Shown in pieces: positions 21,749 to 33,497 of a DNA stretch of 64,000 nucleotides. Position 1 is the stretch's first letter. Each line of letters begins with the position of its first letter. A program made the translations under genes and the position numbers. The notes beneath the pieces were generated by a model. It made no database searches. It was not told the DNA's origin and saw only the letters and a list, made by a program, of their open reading frames with translations. The DNA lies in the NCBI RefSeq assembly GCF_019393635.1, contig NC_057862.1, forward strand, positions 266,428,441 through 266,492,440, given 5' to 3'. Origin of the DNA: Dromiciops gliroides. Its lineage: Eukaryota; Chordata; Mammalia; Microbiotheria; Microbiotheriidae.

Positions 21749-22009
21749 AGAAATGACTGGGCAAGAAACTTTCCTTGTGATCCGCTAAACTTTGTACCCT
21801 TAGATCAGAGACATTTGAGTGACAGTTAAATAACACTGCCCTTCTCTTCTCAAAGCAAAAATCTGTGTCCCTTGGAGAAGTATGGGTAAGATTCCAGAGA
21901 TATCTCTCCATGCCATCCACAGGCTAAGGTTACACATTTAGACAATTCATATGGACATATGAACATATGAACATATTTATGAACATAAAGTTATCAATCA
22001 ACAAACCTT

Positions 22010-22530
22010 ATTAAAGGTTCACTATATGGTAGCCACAGTGTCTAACTGAAGATATTAATACAGAAGTGAGACTGATGGGGTTTTCAAATGTTATATTCTG
22101 TCAGGGAGATGCAACATGTAAATAAAGTATACAAAATAAAAAATATATATACAAACAAATACATGGGGCACTAACAACTAGGGGAATTAAGAAAGGCTTC
22201 TTGAAGGAGGTGGACTTTGTGCTGATCCTTTAAAGCAGTCTGGGGTAATAAGAAGCAGAGATCAGGAGACACTGTGGGCAAATGGGACAGAATATCTGAG
22301 ACACAAAAATGGGAAATAGAATGTCTTATAAGGGAAACAGTCAAGTAGACCAGAGTACATTGAGAAGAAATGTACAAATCAACCAAGAAAGATAGATCAA
22401 AACCAGGTTATAAAGAGTTATAAATGCCAGGGAAATTTTTATTTTAATCTACAGGAAATGGAGAGCCACTGAAATTTCTTGAGCAGAGGAATAAGACTAA
22501 AGAAATTTACATTCTAGTAAGAGGACACAT
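22010..22530 (+). repeat. Ancient dispersed repeat, family not named
   Basis: Related to the copy at 53.53-53.96 kb: a GAAGGCTTC-type block followed by AGTCTTAAA- or AGGAGGTGG-like wording and GGGAGCCACTG/GAGAGCCACTGAAATTTC. It looks mammal-wide and old. Confidence 0.6.
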
Positions 22531-23060
22531 ATAAGTTTCATTTATTCCTGGACCCAGAAAATGAGGGAGTTAGACTAAAGGGCCTTTAAGAGTCTGAAAG
22601 CAGTTCTAAATATATTATCCTAAGTAAATAAAAATATATACATATTAACATAAAATAACTATAACAGAAATAGTAAAAATTGGGAAATTGAGCAAAGGTG
22701 CAGAAGAAATGATGGTACATCTTATACAAGCTAGTTGAACTGTAAAAGCAAATGTTTGGGAGAACATAAATAATTCCACTTAGTCCTATATTTGTTTCTA
22801 TTTTTATTTTTCTTTCTACATGATGCCTCTTTGACACATACTAAATGTCTCCTTCATTAGCTCCCTTCCCCCTAATCGCTTTATGCTTTCGAGAAAACTC
22901 ATAGGACCTTAATAGTTCCAGGATCTCATCCTTCTCTTTATATTATCTATTAAAGAATGTTGTAAGGGTTTAACAAAATATTGATTAACTAACTGATTGA
23001 TAAAGAAGATACAGTTCTCTAGCTCTAGTGTAACTGGTTGTAAAAGGACACTTTCTTTGC
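22531..23060. other. Intergenic unique sequence
   Basis: AT-rich; nothing recognised. Confidence 0.5.
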
Positions 23061-23117
23061 AACAATTTAAGCACTTCTCATCAACAATCCTTCAGAATTG
23101 TCTTGGATCATTATACT

Positions 23118-23610
23118 GCTGATGTCAAAATGCCCCATTTGCTGATGTCAGGAGATACCCCATTTTCCAGAACTAAGGCCCAGCAAACAACCTGTGCTTA
23201 GTTTAATATAACAACAATCCTACGCACTCAGTATTTGGATGAACATTGCTGCAACCAAATCACAGAACTGATGGTCCCTGAGCTTAGGCAAGCACCAAGA
23301 GACACAGACTTGAAAGGCCTGCTATGAATGGACTTTTTATCACTAGACAACCACACCTCACTGTTGCTGTTATAACTCACTACTGCTGCTACACTAAACT
23401 GTTTGACTCTTTGACTAGCCACAAATATATAAATCAAGGTTTAGTCCCACTGGCACATGTGTCTAGTTTCCCTTCTTGCTTGCAAACAGTTTCCCTAAAC
23501 ATAGAAAATAAACTTCTGTCTTAGTCTCTACACAGTTGTTCTTGCCTGCTCTGTCTGTTTATCTATGGCCTCGAGGCTGCAGGCCAAGAGATTCAATCCA
23601 GTTGACATTG
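23118..23610 (+). mobile_element. Solo LTR of an endogenous retrovirus (fossil)
   Basis: About 490 bp inside an L1. It shows a TATATAAAT box near 23428, AATAAA near 23508, and a T-rich U5-like end. No internal genes flank it, so it is a recombination relic. Exact ends are uncertain by about 20 bp. Confidence 0.75.
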
Positions 23611-25613
23611 AGAATAATGAAGTTATTCAGTATTGCTGAGAATAGCTAAGTTTTTCACAATATTGCTGTACACAATGTTTCCTGGTTCTGCTCATTTCAC
23701 TTTGCATCAGTTCATGTAAGTCTTTCCAGGTTTTTCTGAGAGCATCCTGCTTGTCATTTCTTGTAGCACAATAGTATTCCATCACAATCATAAACAACAA
23801 CTTTTTTAGCCATTCTTCAATTTATCAACATCCCCTAAATGACCAATTCTTTGTGGTAACTAAAAGAGCTGCTATAAATATTTTTGTACATATAGGTCCT
23901 TTTCCTTTGTTTTTTTCTCTTTGGGATACAGACCTAGAAGTGGTATTCCTTGGTCAAAGGGTTTTATAGCTCTTTGGACATAGTTCCAAATTGCTCTCCT
24001 GAATGGTTGAATAGGTATGCAACTTCACCAACAGTGCATTAGTGCCTCAATTTTCCCACACCTCCTCCAACATTTGTCATTTTCCTTTACTGTCATATTA
24101 GTCAAACTGATAAATGTAGCTCAGAGTTATTTTAATTTGTATTTCTCTAATATTGATAGTGAGTTCGAACACTTATGACTAAAGATAACTTCTATTACTT
24201 AATCTGAAAAATGCCTGTTCATATCCTTTGACCATTTATCATTTGAAGAATAGATCCTATTTCTATAAATTTGACTCAGTTCTCTATATATTTGAGAAAT
24301 GAGGTCTTTGTCAGAGAAATTTGCTATATTTTTTCATGGTTATGATGACTATTTCCCTTCATTCTCCCTGTTTATCCTACTCTTTCTTTTTTCACCCTGT
24401 CCATTTGCAAATATGTTGTTTCTGATTGTTACATCCCCCAAACTGCCCTTTCTTCTATCAGGTCCTCCCTTCTCTTATTACTTCCCCTTCTTCTTTCCTG
24501 TATATGTGTATGTTATTTCCTCTTTGAGTCAATTCCGATGAGAGTAAGATTCATGCACTCCACCCCTCTCCCCATCTTCCCCTCCACTGTAAAATTTCTT
24601 TGGGCCCTCTTTTCTGTCAGAAAATTTACCCCATTCTACATTTCTCCCTCTCCCAATGCATTCTTTTTTCTCACTTTTAAATTTTATTTTTAAAATAATC
24701 ATCATAGCATACCTGTGCTTTCTGACTATATATATTCTAACTGCCCTAATAATGAAAAAGTTTTTAGGAATTATAAATATTATTTTCCCATATAGAAATG
24801 TTTAACCTTATTGAATCCCTTATGATTTTTCTTTCCTGTTTACCCTTTTATGCTTCTCTTGAGTCTTGTATTTATTTGAAAGTCAAATTTTCTGTTCAGC
24901 ACTGGTCTTTTCATCAGGAATGCTGGAAAGTTCTCTATTTCATTGAATATCCATTTTTCCCCTGAAAAACACAGTTTTGATGGGTAGGTGATTCTTGGTT
25001 GTAATTCAAACTCTTTTGCCCTCCAGAATTCCAAGCCCTTTGATCCTTTGATGTAGAGACTGGTAAATCTTGACTGTGGCTCCACAATATTTGAATTGTT
25101 CCTTTTTGGGAACTTGCAATGTATTTTCCTTGTCCTGGGAGTCCTGGAATTTGGCTATAATATTCCTGGGAATTTTCATTTTGGGATATCTTTCATGATA
25201 TGATCAATAGATTCTCTCAATTTCTATTTTACCCTCTGGTTCTAAAATATCAGAACAGTTTTGTTTAATAATTTATTGAAAGATGTTTTCTATAACCTTT
25301 TTTTTTTATTGTGGCTTTCAGGTAGTCAAAAAAAATTTTAATTATCACTTTCCTGAATCTATTTTCCAGGTCAGTTATTTTTTCCAATGAAATATCTAAC
25401 ACTTTATTCTATTTTTTCATTCTTTTGTTTTATTGTTTCTTGCTGCCTCATAGCTTGTACTTGCCTGTTTTTTAAGGAATTATTTTTCTCTTATGAGCTT
25501 TTGCACCTCCTTTTTCATTTGTTCAATTTTACTTTTTAAGGAGTTCTTTTCTCTAGCGAATTTTTGTACATCTTTTTCCACTGGCCAGTTCTGTTTTTTA
25601 AGGAGTTGTTCTC

Positions 25614-25769
25614 GGGGGTGGCTAGGTGGCGCAGTGGATAAAGCACCGGCCCTGTATTCAGGAGTTCCTGAGTTCAAATCTGGCCTCAGACACTTGACAC
25701 TTACTGGCTGTGTGACCCTGGGCAAGTCACTTAACCCCATTGCCCCATTAAAAAAAAAAAAGAAAAAAA
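25614..25769 (+). mobile_element. tRNA-type SINE, B subtype, in L1 ORF1
   Basis: 14-bp perfect target duplication AAGGAGTTGTTCTC at 25600-25613 and 25770-25783. Confidence 0.95.
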
Positions 25770-25792
25770 AAGGAGTTGTTCTCTTCATTAGA

Positions 25793-26630
25793 TTTGATTA
25801 TATGGCAGTGAAAAATTCTTACAGAAACAAAACTATTAAAGTTAAGATTACAAGATTAACAGGTAATTGGAAAAATCTTTGCAACAAGTTTCTCTGACAA
25901 ACTTCTCATTTCAAAAATATATAAGGAACTGACTTAAATTCATAAAAATAAGCACATTAATAAATTTGTAAAGGATATAAACAGGCAAGGAGAAAAAATA
26001 CAAATAATCAAAAGCCATCTCAAAAAGTGCTCTACGTTGCATTATAAAAAGGCAAATTTAAAAAGTTCTGACATTCTACCTCACATCCTCCAGATTGGCA
26101 GATAACTAAAAAGGAAAATCACAAGGGATTGGAAGAAAACAGATACACTCATTTACTGTTGGTGTCCTGAATTGCTCTACTCATTCTGGAAAGCAATTTG
26201 GTATTATGCCCAAAAAGGCACCATGGATTATTGTCACAATAGAGACAGAAGAATACAAAAATATTTATAGCAGCTTTTTATGGTACCACTACGGTGAAGA
26301 ATTGGAAATGAGGAAATGCCCATTCATTTGAAGAATGGTTGAACGAAATGCAGTATATTAATTTAATGAAATATTATTATGCTATGAGAAATGACAAATG
26401 GGACCATTTCAGAGACATCTGGGAACATATGCATAACTAATGAAAAATGAAGTGAGCAGAACCAGGAAAAAAAAATGTATACCCAAGCATTATTAAAAAA
26501 AAAAAAAGGAACAACTTTGAAAGTGATCATTCCAGAGAACCAGTGATACTATCAACCTGACAAAGAGGTCACAGATTCAATATGGCAAATGAGATTTTAA
26601 AAAATATAACCAATGAGGTGCCAAAATGGC
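25793..26630 (+). mobile_element. L1 ORF2 C-terminus and 3' region
   Basis: Wording such as GGAAAAATCTTTGCAACAAG and the TTACTGTTGGTG block mark the end of ORF2; diverged. Confidence 0.75.
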
Positions 26631-27235
26631 AGAGAAAAGCCAAGAAGTTCCCTGAGTTCTCCCCAGTTTCCCTCAAAAACAACATTAAATTAAGTGTCCA
26701 AATGGATTCTAGAGATATACAACCTACAAAAAGATGAAGTGATGCAAGCTTCCAGCTTAAGATAACTTAGAAGGACTTAAAAAAGGTCTGTCTCACTTGG
26801 GTAAAAGGGGAGTGCAACCCCAAATAAGCCAGAGGGAGGTTCTAAGCTACAGTACAGATCAGCAGCTGAGGCTCCTCAGTCTTAGATCAGCAGGCTAGTG
26901 GCAAAGCAGGCCAGGCAAAGCTTCCAGCCCCAAAGGGGTGAGCATTGTTTGAACCTTACTTTCATCAAATTTGACACACTCATTTAGGTAAAGAAATTTT
27001 TCTTACCTATATGGGAGCAGAATGGGAAGGAGGAAAGAAAAAGGAGGGGGGATGAAGGGAGAGAAGATTAAGAGGTGGTGCAAAACACTGGTAAGGAGAG
27101 GAAGGGGGAATGGAAAGAAAAAAGTATAAACAAGGGAAAAATAGGATGGAAGTAAATACACAGTTAGTATTCATAACTGTGAAATGTGAATGGGATGAAC
27201 TCTCCCATAATACAGAAGGGGAGAAGAGTAGAGTA

Positions 27236-27356
27236 TGGGCCCTGGAATAAGGAGGATTTGAGCTCAAATCCAGCCTCAGACACTTGACACTTACTAGCTG
27301 TGTGACCCTGGGCAAGTCACTTAACTCTCATTGCCCTCAAAACAAAAAAACAAAAA
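27236..27356 (+). mobile_element. tRNA-type SINE, 5' part missing
   Basis: Starts at GGGCCCTGGAATAAGGAGG and keeps the B box, core and A-rich tail. Confidence 0.85.
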
Positions 27357-28343
27357 AATCTATACTTGTGGGGGACCTTAACCTCCCCCTCTTAGAACTA
27401 GATAAATCTAACCACAAAATAAACAAGAAAGAAATTAAGGAGGTGAGTAGAATTTTTAGAAAACTTAAATATGATAGACCTCTGGGAAAAAACTGAATGG
27501 GGATAGAAAAGAATATACTTTTTTCTCAATGATACATGGCACCCAGACAAAAATTGACCACATATCAAGGCATTAAAAACCTCACAGTCAAATGCAGAAA
27601 GGCAGAAGTAGTAAATGCATCCTTTTCAGATCATGATGCAATAAAAATTACATGTAATAAAGGTCCATGGAAATTAATTGAAAACTAAATAATCTCATCC
27701 TAAAGAATGAGTGGGTCAAACAAAAAATCATAGAAACAATAAACAATTTCATCAAAGAGAATGGAAATGGGACAACATACCAAACTTATGCAAGTACAGC
27801 AGTTCTTAAGGGAAATGTTGTATTTCTAAATGCTTACATGAATAAAATAAGAATAAGGATATCAATGAATTGAGCAAACAACTAAAAAAGCTAGAAAAAG
27901 AACAAATTAAAAATTCTGAAAACTAAAGGTGAGAATAATAAAATTGAAAGTAAGAAAACTATTGAATTAATAAATAAAACTAAGAGCTGGTTTTAGGGGA
28001 AAAACAATAGAATAGATAAACCTTTGGCTAATTTGATTTTTAAAAAAAGAAAGAAAGAAGAAAACCAAATTAGCAGTATCAAAAATGAAAAGGGTGAAAA
28101 TACCACCAATGAAAAGGAAATTAAAGGAATAATTAGGAGATATTTTGTTCAATATTTTGCCACTAAATCTGAGAATCTAAATGAAATGGATGAATATTTA
28201 CATAAATATAAATTGCCCAGATTAACAAAAGAGTAAATAAAATACTTGAATAACCTCATTTTAAACAAAGAAATTGAACAAGCCATCAGTCAACTCCCTA
28301 AGAAAAAAATCTCCAGGGACAGATGGATTTAGAAGTGAATTCT

Positions 28344-28491
28344 GGGGGCAGCTAGGTGGCGCAGTGGATAGAGCACCGGCCCTGGAGTCAGGAGTACCTG
28401 AGTTCAAATCCGGCCTCAGACACTTAACACTTACTAGCTGTGTGACCCTGGGCAAGTCACTTAACCCCAATTGCCTCACTAAAAAAAAAAA
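28344..28491 (+). mobile_element. tRNA-type SINE, A subtype, in L1 ORF2
   Basis: Target duplication AAGTGAATTCT at 28333-28343 and 28492-28502; near-consensus sequence, probably young. Confidence 0.95.
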
Positions 28492-28917
28492 AAGTGAATT
28501 CTACCAAATGTGTTAAGAACAATTAATTCAATACTATACAAACTATTTGGAAAAATAGGCAAAGAAGAAATGTTACCAAATTCCTTTTGTGACACAAATA
28601 TGGTGTTGATAACTAAACCAAAAAAAGCCAAAACAGGGAAATAAAATTATAGGCCAATTTCCCAAATGAATATTGATGCAAAAATTAAAATAAAATATTA
28701 GCAATATTTATAGTGATTTATCACAAGGTTTATACACAATGACCAGGTGGGATTTATGCCAGAAAGGCAGGGCTAGTTCAATATTAGGAAAACTATGAAC
28801 ATAATTGACCATCTCAATAACAAAACTAGCCAAAATCATAAGATTATCTCAATAGATTCAGAAAAAGCTTTTGACAAAATAAAGCACCTATTCCTATTAA
28901 AAACACTGGAGAGTAGA

Positions 28918-29063
28918 GGGCAGCTAGGTGGCAAAATGGATAAAGCACCGGCCCTGGATTCAGGAGGGCCTGAGTTCAAATCTGATCTTAGACACTTGAC
29001 ACTTACTAGCTGTGTGACCCTGGGCAAGTCACTTAACCCTCATTGCCCCACCAAAAAAAAAAA
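28918..29063 (+). mobile_element. tRNA-type SINE, B subtype, followed by a microsatellite
   Basis: Complete SINE whose A-tail has grown into the (TG)n/(TA)n run at 29064-29144. Confidence 0.93.
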
Positions 29064-29127
<64 letters not shown>

Positions 29128-29144
29128 ATATATATATATATATA
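29064..29144 (+). repeat. (TA)n(TG)n(TA)n microsatellite
   Basis: About 80 bp of TA and TG dinucleotides directly after a SINE A-tail. Confidence 0.95.
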
Positions 29145-29232
29145 AATGCAGCTTTCCTTAAAATGATAAGTAGTATCTCTCTAAAACTATCAGCAAGCAT
29201 TATGCATAATGCAATAAGTTAGAAGCATTCTC

Positions 29233-30209
29233 AAGATCAGGGGTAAATATGCTCCAATTCGCCTAGATAGCATAAGGATCCCACAGGGTGTACAAGAATC
29301 TCTCCTACAGTGGGTAACCATAACTAAAAACGTAGAATGGAACCAACAGAGGTTCATCAATTACATTAGGGATGCGGTACAGGGTATTTCTGAACAACTG
29401 GCTGCAACTAGCAGAATAGCTTGGGAAAACAGAATAGCCCTTGATATCATGTTAGCAGAAAATCCAGGGGTTGACACCACCTGGATAGGATGGGTGGAAT
29501 CCCAGTTTGGGAAATGGAAAGATTTCGCTGCCTCAATCCTCATCGCTCATTATAGTGGCAGGAGTTTTATGCTGTATCCTTCCCTTCCTTCCAGGGTTAA
29601 ATCAGAGGCTAATAGAGACTCCTCTCACAAAGTTCATTCCATTTGGGAAAATAAAGGCAAACACTCAAATGCTAATACTCACAGATTTAGACCAAGAGGC
29701 AGAGGAGATATTCAATAAATGGAATGAGAGGAGCCAAATAGTCAAAAATAAAGAGGAGGGATTGTGAGAAAATAGGTAGTTGCCTCCTCTTAATGTGGAT
29801 ACAACAGTCAATCATACCCCTCCTGACCTGCTTGAAGGACAAAGGTCTCAGATCCCCTCCTCCTCCCCCTCAGGCTAAAGTCACATGGTTCAAAGAGCCC
29901 TGTTCTCAACAAGGTCCTCCTGAGTTGTATCCATATGAGGAAAATAAGGTCATGCCTATATAAGGAAGAGGGATGGGAATACTGCGTGTAGATTGTAACC
30001 CTTGAGTAATTGGACCAATGATGAAAAAGGGGAGGGCCCATTTGCACTAGGGTCTAGGGTATAAAACAGGGCCTGCGAGCCCCTTTTCTTTGCACCCATT
30101 TAGCTGCACACTAGGGTGCCTCTTCGAGAGAAGGAAATAAAGGAGCTTTTGTCACTTCGCTGCTGAGTTCCTGAGAATTATTGAGAAGAGGATGAATTTT
30201 TCCCTCACA
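29233..30209 (+). mobile_element. 3' end of an endogenous retrovirus: env TM remnant and 3' LTR (fossil)
   Basis: The 29233-29745 part has env transmembrane-subunit wording. Its heptad region and the following NRIALDIMLAENPG segment resemble the TM ectodomain. A purine tract (AAAGAGGAGGG) precedes an LTR at 29763-30209 with terminal TGTGAG...CTCACA, TATAAAAC near 30060 and AATAAA near 30136. The 5' LTR, gag and pol are absent. The coding part is broken. It abuts L1 on the left, and the family is uncertain. Confidence 0.82.
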
Positions 30210-30629
30210 TCTCCCAAAATTGAAGTTCCTATCCTCCAAGTCCCAAAAAAATTCAAAAAAATGCAGTAAAAAAGGAAAAGACAGTTTTCTCAGTGGATAG
30301 GACTATAACACCTATTAGGAGGAAAATCTGACTCAGAGGCTAACATTGCCATCCCCTGCCAAAAAAGGTGGGATAAAGGAAAAAAAGGAGTTATGCTGAG
30401 CCCTGGGTTTCGGCAGATACTGGCTAATAATCACTGAATTAGCTAATTTTAACTAATTTATTTGCCTTAAGTCCAGAGAGGAACCCAACTATTTAAACAA
30501 AAAATGCTAAATAAAGCTATATTAACAGTATATTTCCCTTGGTAGTCAACAAAATTTATGCTTTGGGAAAAGACAAAAGATTTGTCTGTAGTGTTTATAA
30601 AACCACACCTGTCCAAATTTCCTACATAT
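30210..30629. other. Unassigned intergenic sequence
   Basis: A-rich at 30240-30390; no repeat or gene recognised. Confidence 0.5.
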
Positions 30630-30983
30630 TGTGAGATTTAGAGCGCTACCAACCTGTTGAGAAAGATACTGCAGGGAAGCTCCGCCTTGAAAAGAAACCA
30701 TGTGACTTTGGCATCTGGAAGTGAAGTTTGCTCGTGGGTCCTGTCAATCAGAGCTACCAGCCAATTAGCTTGGAGCTGTGTGTGTGTGGACGGCCCTGTT
30801 TCCAGTTTCACAGGAGGCTTGGGGAGAAGCCAAGGGGTGAGCGGCCTTTTGGATTCCTGACTTGGGCTTGATGGCAGAGGCAGAGGGACAGGCAGAATAG
30901 GGATACTTTATCGACGAGTGTCTCTTTACTAACCCCTAATATACTTTAATAAATACTTAATGGCCAAAGATTGGTGCTATACA
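30630..30983 (+). mobile_element. Solo LTR (fossil), related to the LTR at 60.65 kb
   Basis: GC-richer block. Wording such as CAGAGCTACCAGCCAATTAG and GGAGCTGTGTGTGTG matches the LTR at 60.65-61.15 kb. AATAAA lies near 30949 and the end is ATTGGTGCTATACA. No internal genes remain. Confidence 0.7.
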
Positions 30984-31606
30984 TTTTCTAATTTAAGGTG
31001 ACCACTCATTAGATTTTAAATATCACAGCTAGAATTTTAGGCCCTTAGAATATAAAATATTTGATTAGTGAGATATTTTAACTACTTATAAGGAGCAGAC
31101 TTCATGAAAACATGCTGTCAGTCATATTTACTCTATTCCCCCTCATTTAGCATGTGTAACTTAACAAAAGTAATATGATGCTACATACACGTTACAAAAG
31201 TATATGTGTTATAAAAGTAGCACAATGGATGCTACAAATATTCCACTCCTGATGATTATAGGTTTTTATTGAATTCAGTCCCAAATAACCAAAAGGATGA
31301 CAGTTAGAGTTAGATATGAGTTAAAGGATGACAGTTACAGTTAAATATGAGTCAACTCATTCATTTTGCCTTTTAAATATTGTAGTTATTCTAATATTTT
31401 CTCCACAATATGAAATCCTAAATTAAACCTCCATTTTAATAAAAATTCCCAATATTTTATGTTTCACAAACACCCAAGTTCATTGAAATGTGCTAAGGGC
31501 AGGGAGAAGGAAGACTATGATGAGATTAAATACATCTATGAAACATGTGAGTTCTATTTTTCTGGAAAAATGGAAGTCTTCCAATTTAAATAATTTGAAA
31601 TCTATT
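30984..31606. other. Intergenic unique AT-rich sequence
   Basis: Contains short local repeats of the type ATGACAGTTAGAGTTA at 31297-31350; nothing else recognised. Confidence 0.5.
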
Positions 31607-31622
31607 TGCTGCTAGGAACTTT

Positions 31623-31693
31623 ATTTTTATTTTTATTTTTTGCAGGGCTATGAGGGTTAAGTGACTTATCCAGGATCACCACCTAGCTGCCCC
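31623..31693 (-). mobile_element. Miniature SINE with both ends but no middle
   Basis: 71 bp between copies of TGCTGCTAGGAACTTT (31607-31622 and 31694-31709). The head (CACCTAGCTGCCCC on the plus strand) joins straight to the core (GTGACTTATCCAGGATCA). Confidence 0.88.
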
Positions 31694-31840
31694 TGCTGCT
31701 AGGAACTTTTATCTATTTCTGGAAGGGTTGAAACATCATTTCTTCATAACAAGCTTTTCTGTAAAATTACTTTATTAAAATGCAATGATAACAATAACTA
31801 CCAAGAAAGGAATTAGGTACTTTAATAAATGCAATGTTTT

Positions 31841-32010
31841 TTTTGTTCTTTTTTGTTTTTGTTTTTTCTTTTTTGCGGGGCAGTGGGGGTTAAGTGACTT
31901 GCCCAGGGCCACACAGCTAGTAAGTGTCAAGTGTCTGAGGCCGGATTTGAACTCAGGTACTCCTGAATCCAGGGCCGGTGCTTTATCCACTGAGCCACCT
32001 AACCGTCCCC
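31841..32010 (-). mobile_element. tRNA-type SINE, B subtype
   Basis: 17-bp perfect target duplication AATAAATGCAATGTTTT at 31824-31840 and 32011-32027. Confidence 0.95.
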
Positions 32011-32145
32011 AATAAATGCAATGTTTTAGCATAAATATGCACAAATATTAGGAACTGGGTTTTTTTACATTTTGTGTGATATCTTAAGCCTAGGTTTTAA
32101 GGGTAATATATTTTAGCATAATTAATACTATTTATCTTATTTAGA

Positions 32146-32257
32146 ATTTAAAATTCACTAATCTCTATTGTCACCAAATTATTAATGGTAGTAATAATAT
32201 AAATAACATATAACATGTAACACTTTTGATTTTTATAACAACTCTATAAAGTAGGTA
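32146..32257 (+). repeat. 112-bp direct repeat, copy 1
   Basis: Identical over 112 bp to 32948-33059, starting ATTTAAAATTCACTAATC and ending CTATAAAGTAGGTA. Confidence 0.95.
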
Positions 32258-32599
32258 GGCAAGTATTTTCTCATCTATAACAATAATAAACCAGAAAAGT
32301 AAATACAATCATCCCAGTGTCACAGATTGGGTGACAAAATAAACAAGTGCTTATAGATCTTAGCTGATGGAGCTACCATGTAGACTATTGTGATAAACTT
32401 GTTGACAAAAGTTTACATATATATATTTTTACGTTTTGTAATGTAAAATTTACATAATGTAAATTTACATTAATATCAAACTATGATATTAAGCATGCAA
32501 ACCTGACATTAATGACATTCAAATGCCTATATATGGTCATATGATCAAACTATCTCCATATATAAAACTTATTCCTTTCTCACCTAGATAGGTAGGATC

Positions 32600-32830
32600 C
32601 CTATTTTCTCTTCAAAGCACTGTTCACATGCCAATTCTTAAACAAGGCCCTTCTGATTCTCTTCCATATTACCTGCTCCAATTGTTAGCACTCTATTCCT
32701 CTTGTACAAATTGTACAAATTTCCTGAGGAGACTTTAAGCTGCTCAGGGAAAGAGCTTCTTGTCTTTGTAGCCTAGTACATACTTTGCTAATAGTAGCTG
32801 CTAAATGTTTTTTTAATTAAACTAAATGGA
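32600..32830 (+). mobile_element. L2-type LINE relic
   Basis: Degraded L2 3' wording: AGCTGCTCAGGGAAAGAGC, CTAGTACATACTTTGC, AGTAGCTGCTAAATG. Confidence 0.6.
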
Positions 32831-32947
32831 TGTTAGAAGCTTTGTAAACCATAAAGTGTTACAGAAGGGTTTTTTTGTATTGTTGCTACTTTCTATTTAT
32901 TATTTCCTACATGATAAAAAAGATCATACAATGAAATTTAAATGGTC

Positions 32948-33059
32948 ATTTAAAATTCACTAATCTCTATTGTCACCAAATTATTAATGGTAGTAATAAT
33001 ATAAATAACATATAACATGTAACACTTTTGATTTTTATAACAACTCTATAAAGTAGGTA
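32948..33059 (+). repeat. 112-bp direct repeat, copy 2
   Basis: Perfect second copy of 32146-32257, 802 bp away, lying just beyond the TXNDC16 3' end. Confidence 0.95.
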
Positions 33060-33135
33060 TTTAATATTTTATAACAACTCTATAAAGTAGGTATTAATAT
33101 TTTATAACAACTCTATAAAGTAGGTATTAATATTT
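33034..33135 (+). repeat. Tandem array, about 34 bp x 3
   Basis: Three units of TTATAACAACTCTATAAAG followed by TAGGTATTAATATTT. The first unit is the end of the 112-bp copy 2. Confidence 0.93.
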
Positions 33136-33215
33136 GATCTGTGGTATCAGTGACTAGAGCTAAGTGAAATCTAAAGAATACAAATTTTATCCAGGGTTTT
33201 TTAATAGTTACAGTT

Positions 33216-33221
33216 TTTATT
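33216..33221 (-). terminator. TXNDC16: Probable TXNDC16 polyadenylation signal
   Basis: TTTATT on the plus strand reads AATAAA on the coding strand, 83 nt beyond the stop. The downstream sequence is T-rich on the coding strand. It is the nearest and best candidate. Confidence 0.6.
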
Positions 33222-33303
33222 TAAGATAATATGCTCAAATATCAGATCAGTCAAAAAGTCTTTAACATAATTTTGAAAATCACATATCATTATCATCATC
33301 TTC

Positions 33304-33497
33304 CTAAATGGAGTTCTTTCCCAGTTTATCTTCAGAGTGCCCCTTGTCATGTTGTTGCAGATCAGTTGTTTTTGCACATCTAAGCATATTCTGTATAGGA
33401 AACTGAGCAATTTCTGTGTAGGGAACTGTGGCATCCATCCTGCTAAGAAAATTGTAAGCAGGAAGAGGTGGCTTCCACTCTTCATCAGATAAAGTTG
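33304..33497 (-). CDS. TXNDC16: TXNDC16 terminal coding exon
   Basis: The acceptor ATATTCTTTTTCTAG lies before 33497, and the phase fits the exon at 54 kb (A + CA gives Thr). It reads [20 protein letters not shown], then a poorly conserved polar tail ending EDKLGKNSI and a stop at 33304-33306. As I recall it, the human protein goes on for roughly 30 further residues rich in basic and aromatic residues; that extension is not readable in any frame here. AATAAA on the coding strand at 33216-33221 would give a 3' UTR of about 110 nt. Confidence 0.9.

Larger units (their letters stand above)
23060..25792 (-). mobile_element. L1 (3' UTR, ORF2 end, spacer, ORF1), split by a solo LTR and a SINE
   Basis: The 3' end lies at 23060-23117 and 23611-24340, then a direct jump to spacer (24340-24660) and ORF1 (24840-25613; minus-strand MEPQSRFTSLYIKGSKGLEF and KKEVQKLIREK). 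Most of ORF2 is missing. The other interruptions are listed separately. Confidence 0.8.
26631..29232 (+). mobile_element. L1 with 5' UTR, spacer and ORF2 (endonuclease to RT)
   Basis: The 5' end reads GCCAAAATGGCAGAGAAAAG. The spacer lies at about 26960-27230. ORF2 runs from 27357 (VGDLNLPLLELDKSNHKINK) through a linker (SSIKNEKGENTTNEKEIKG) into the RT ([29 protein letters not shown]). ORF1 is absent. Three SINEs interrupt it, and it ends at an ERV fragment. Confidence 0.85.

Noticed and set aside
33034-33135. A CRISPR-like array of short repeats.
   Set aside because: Only three contiguous units without unique spacers, in a vertebrate genome; it is a small tandem array.
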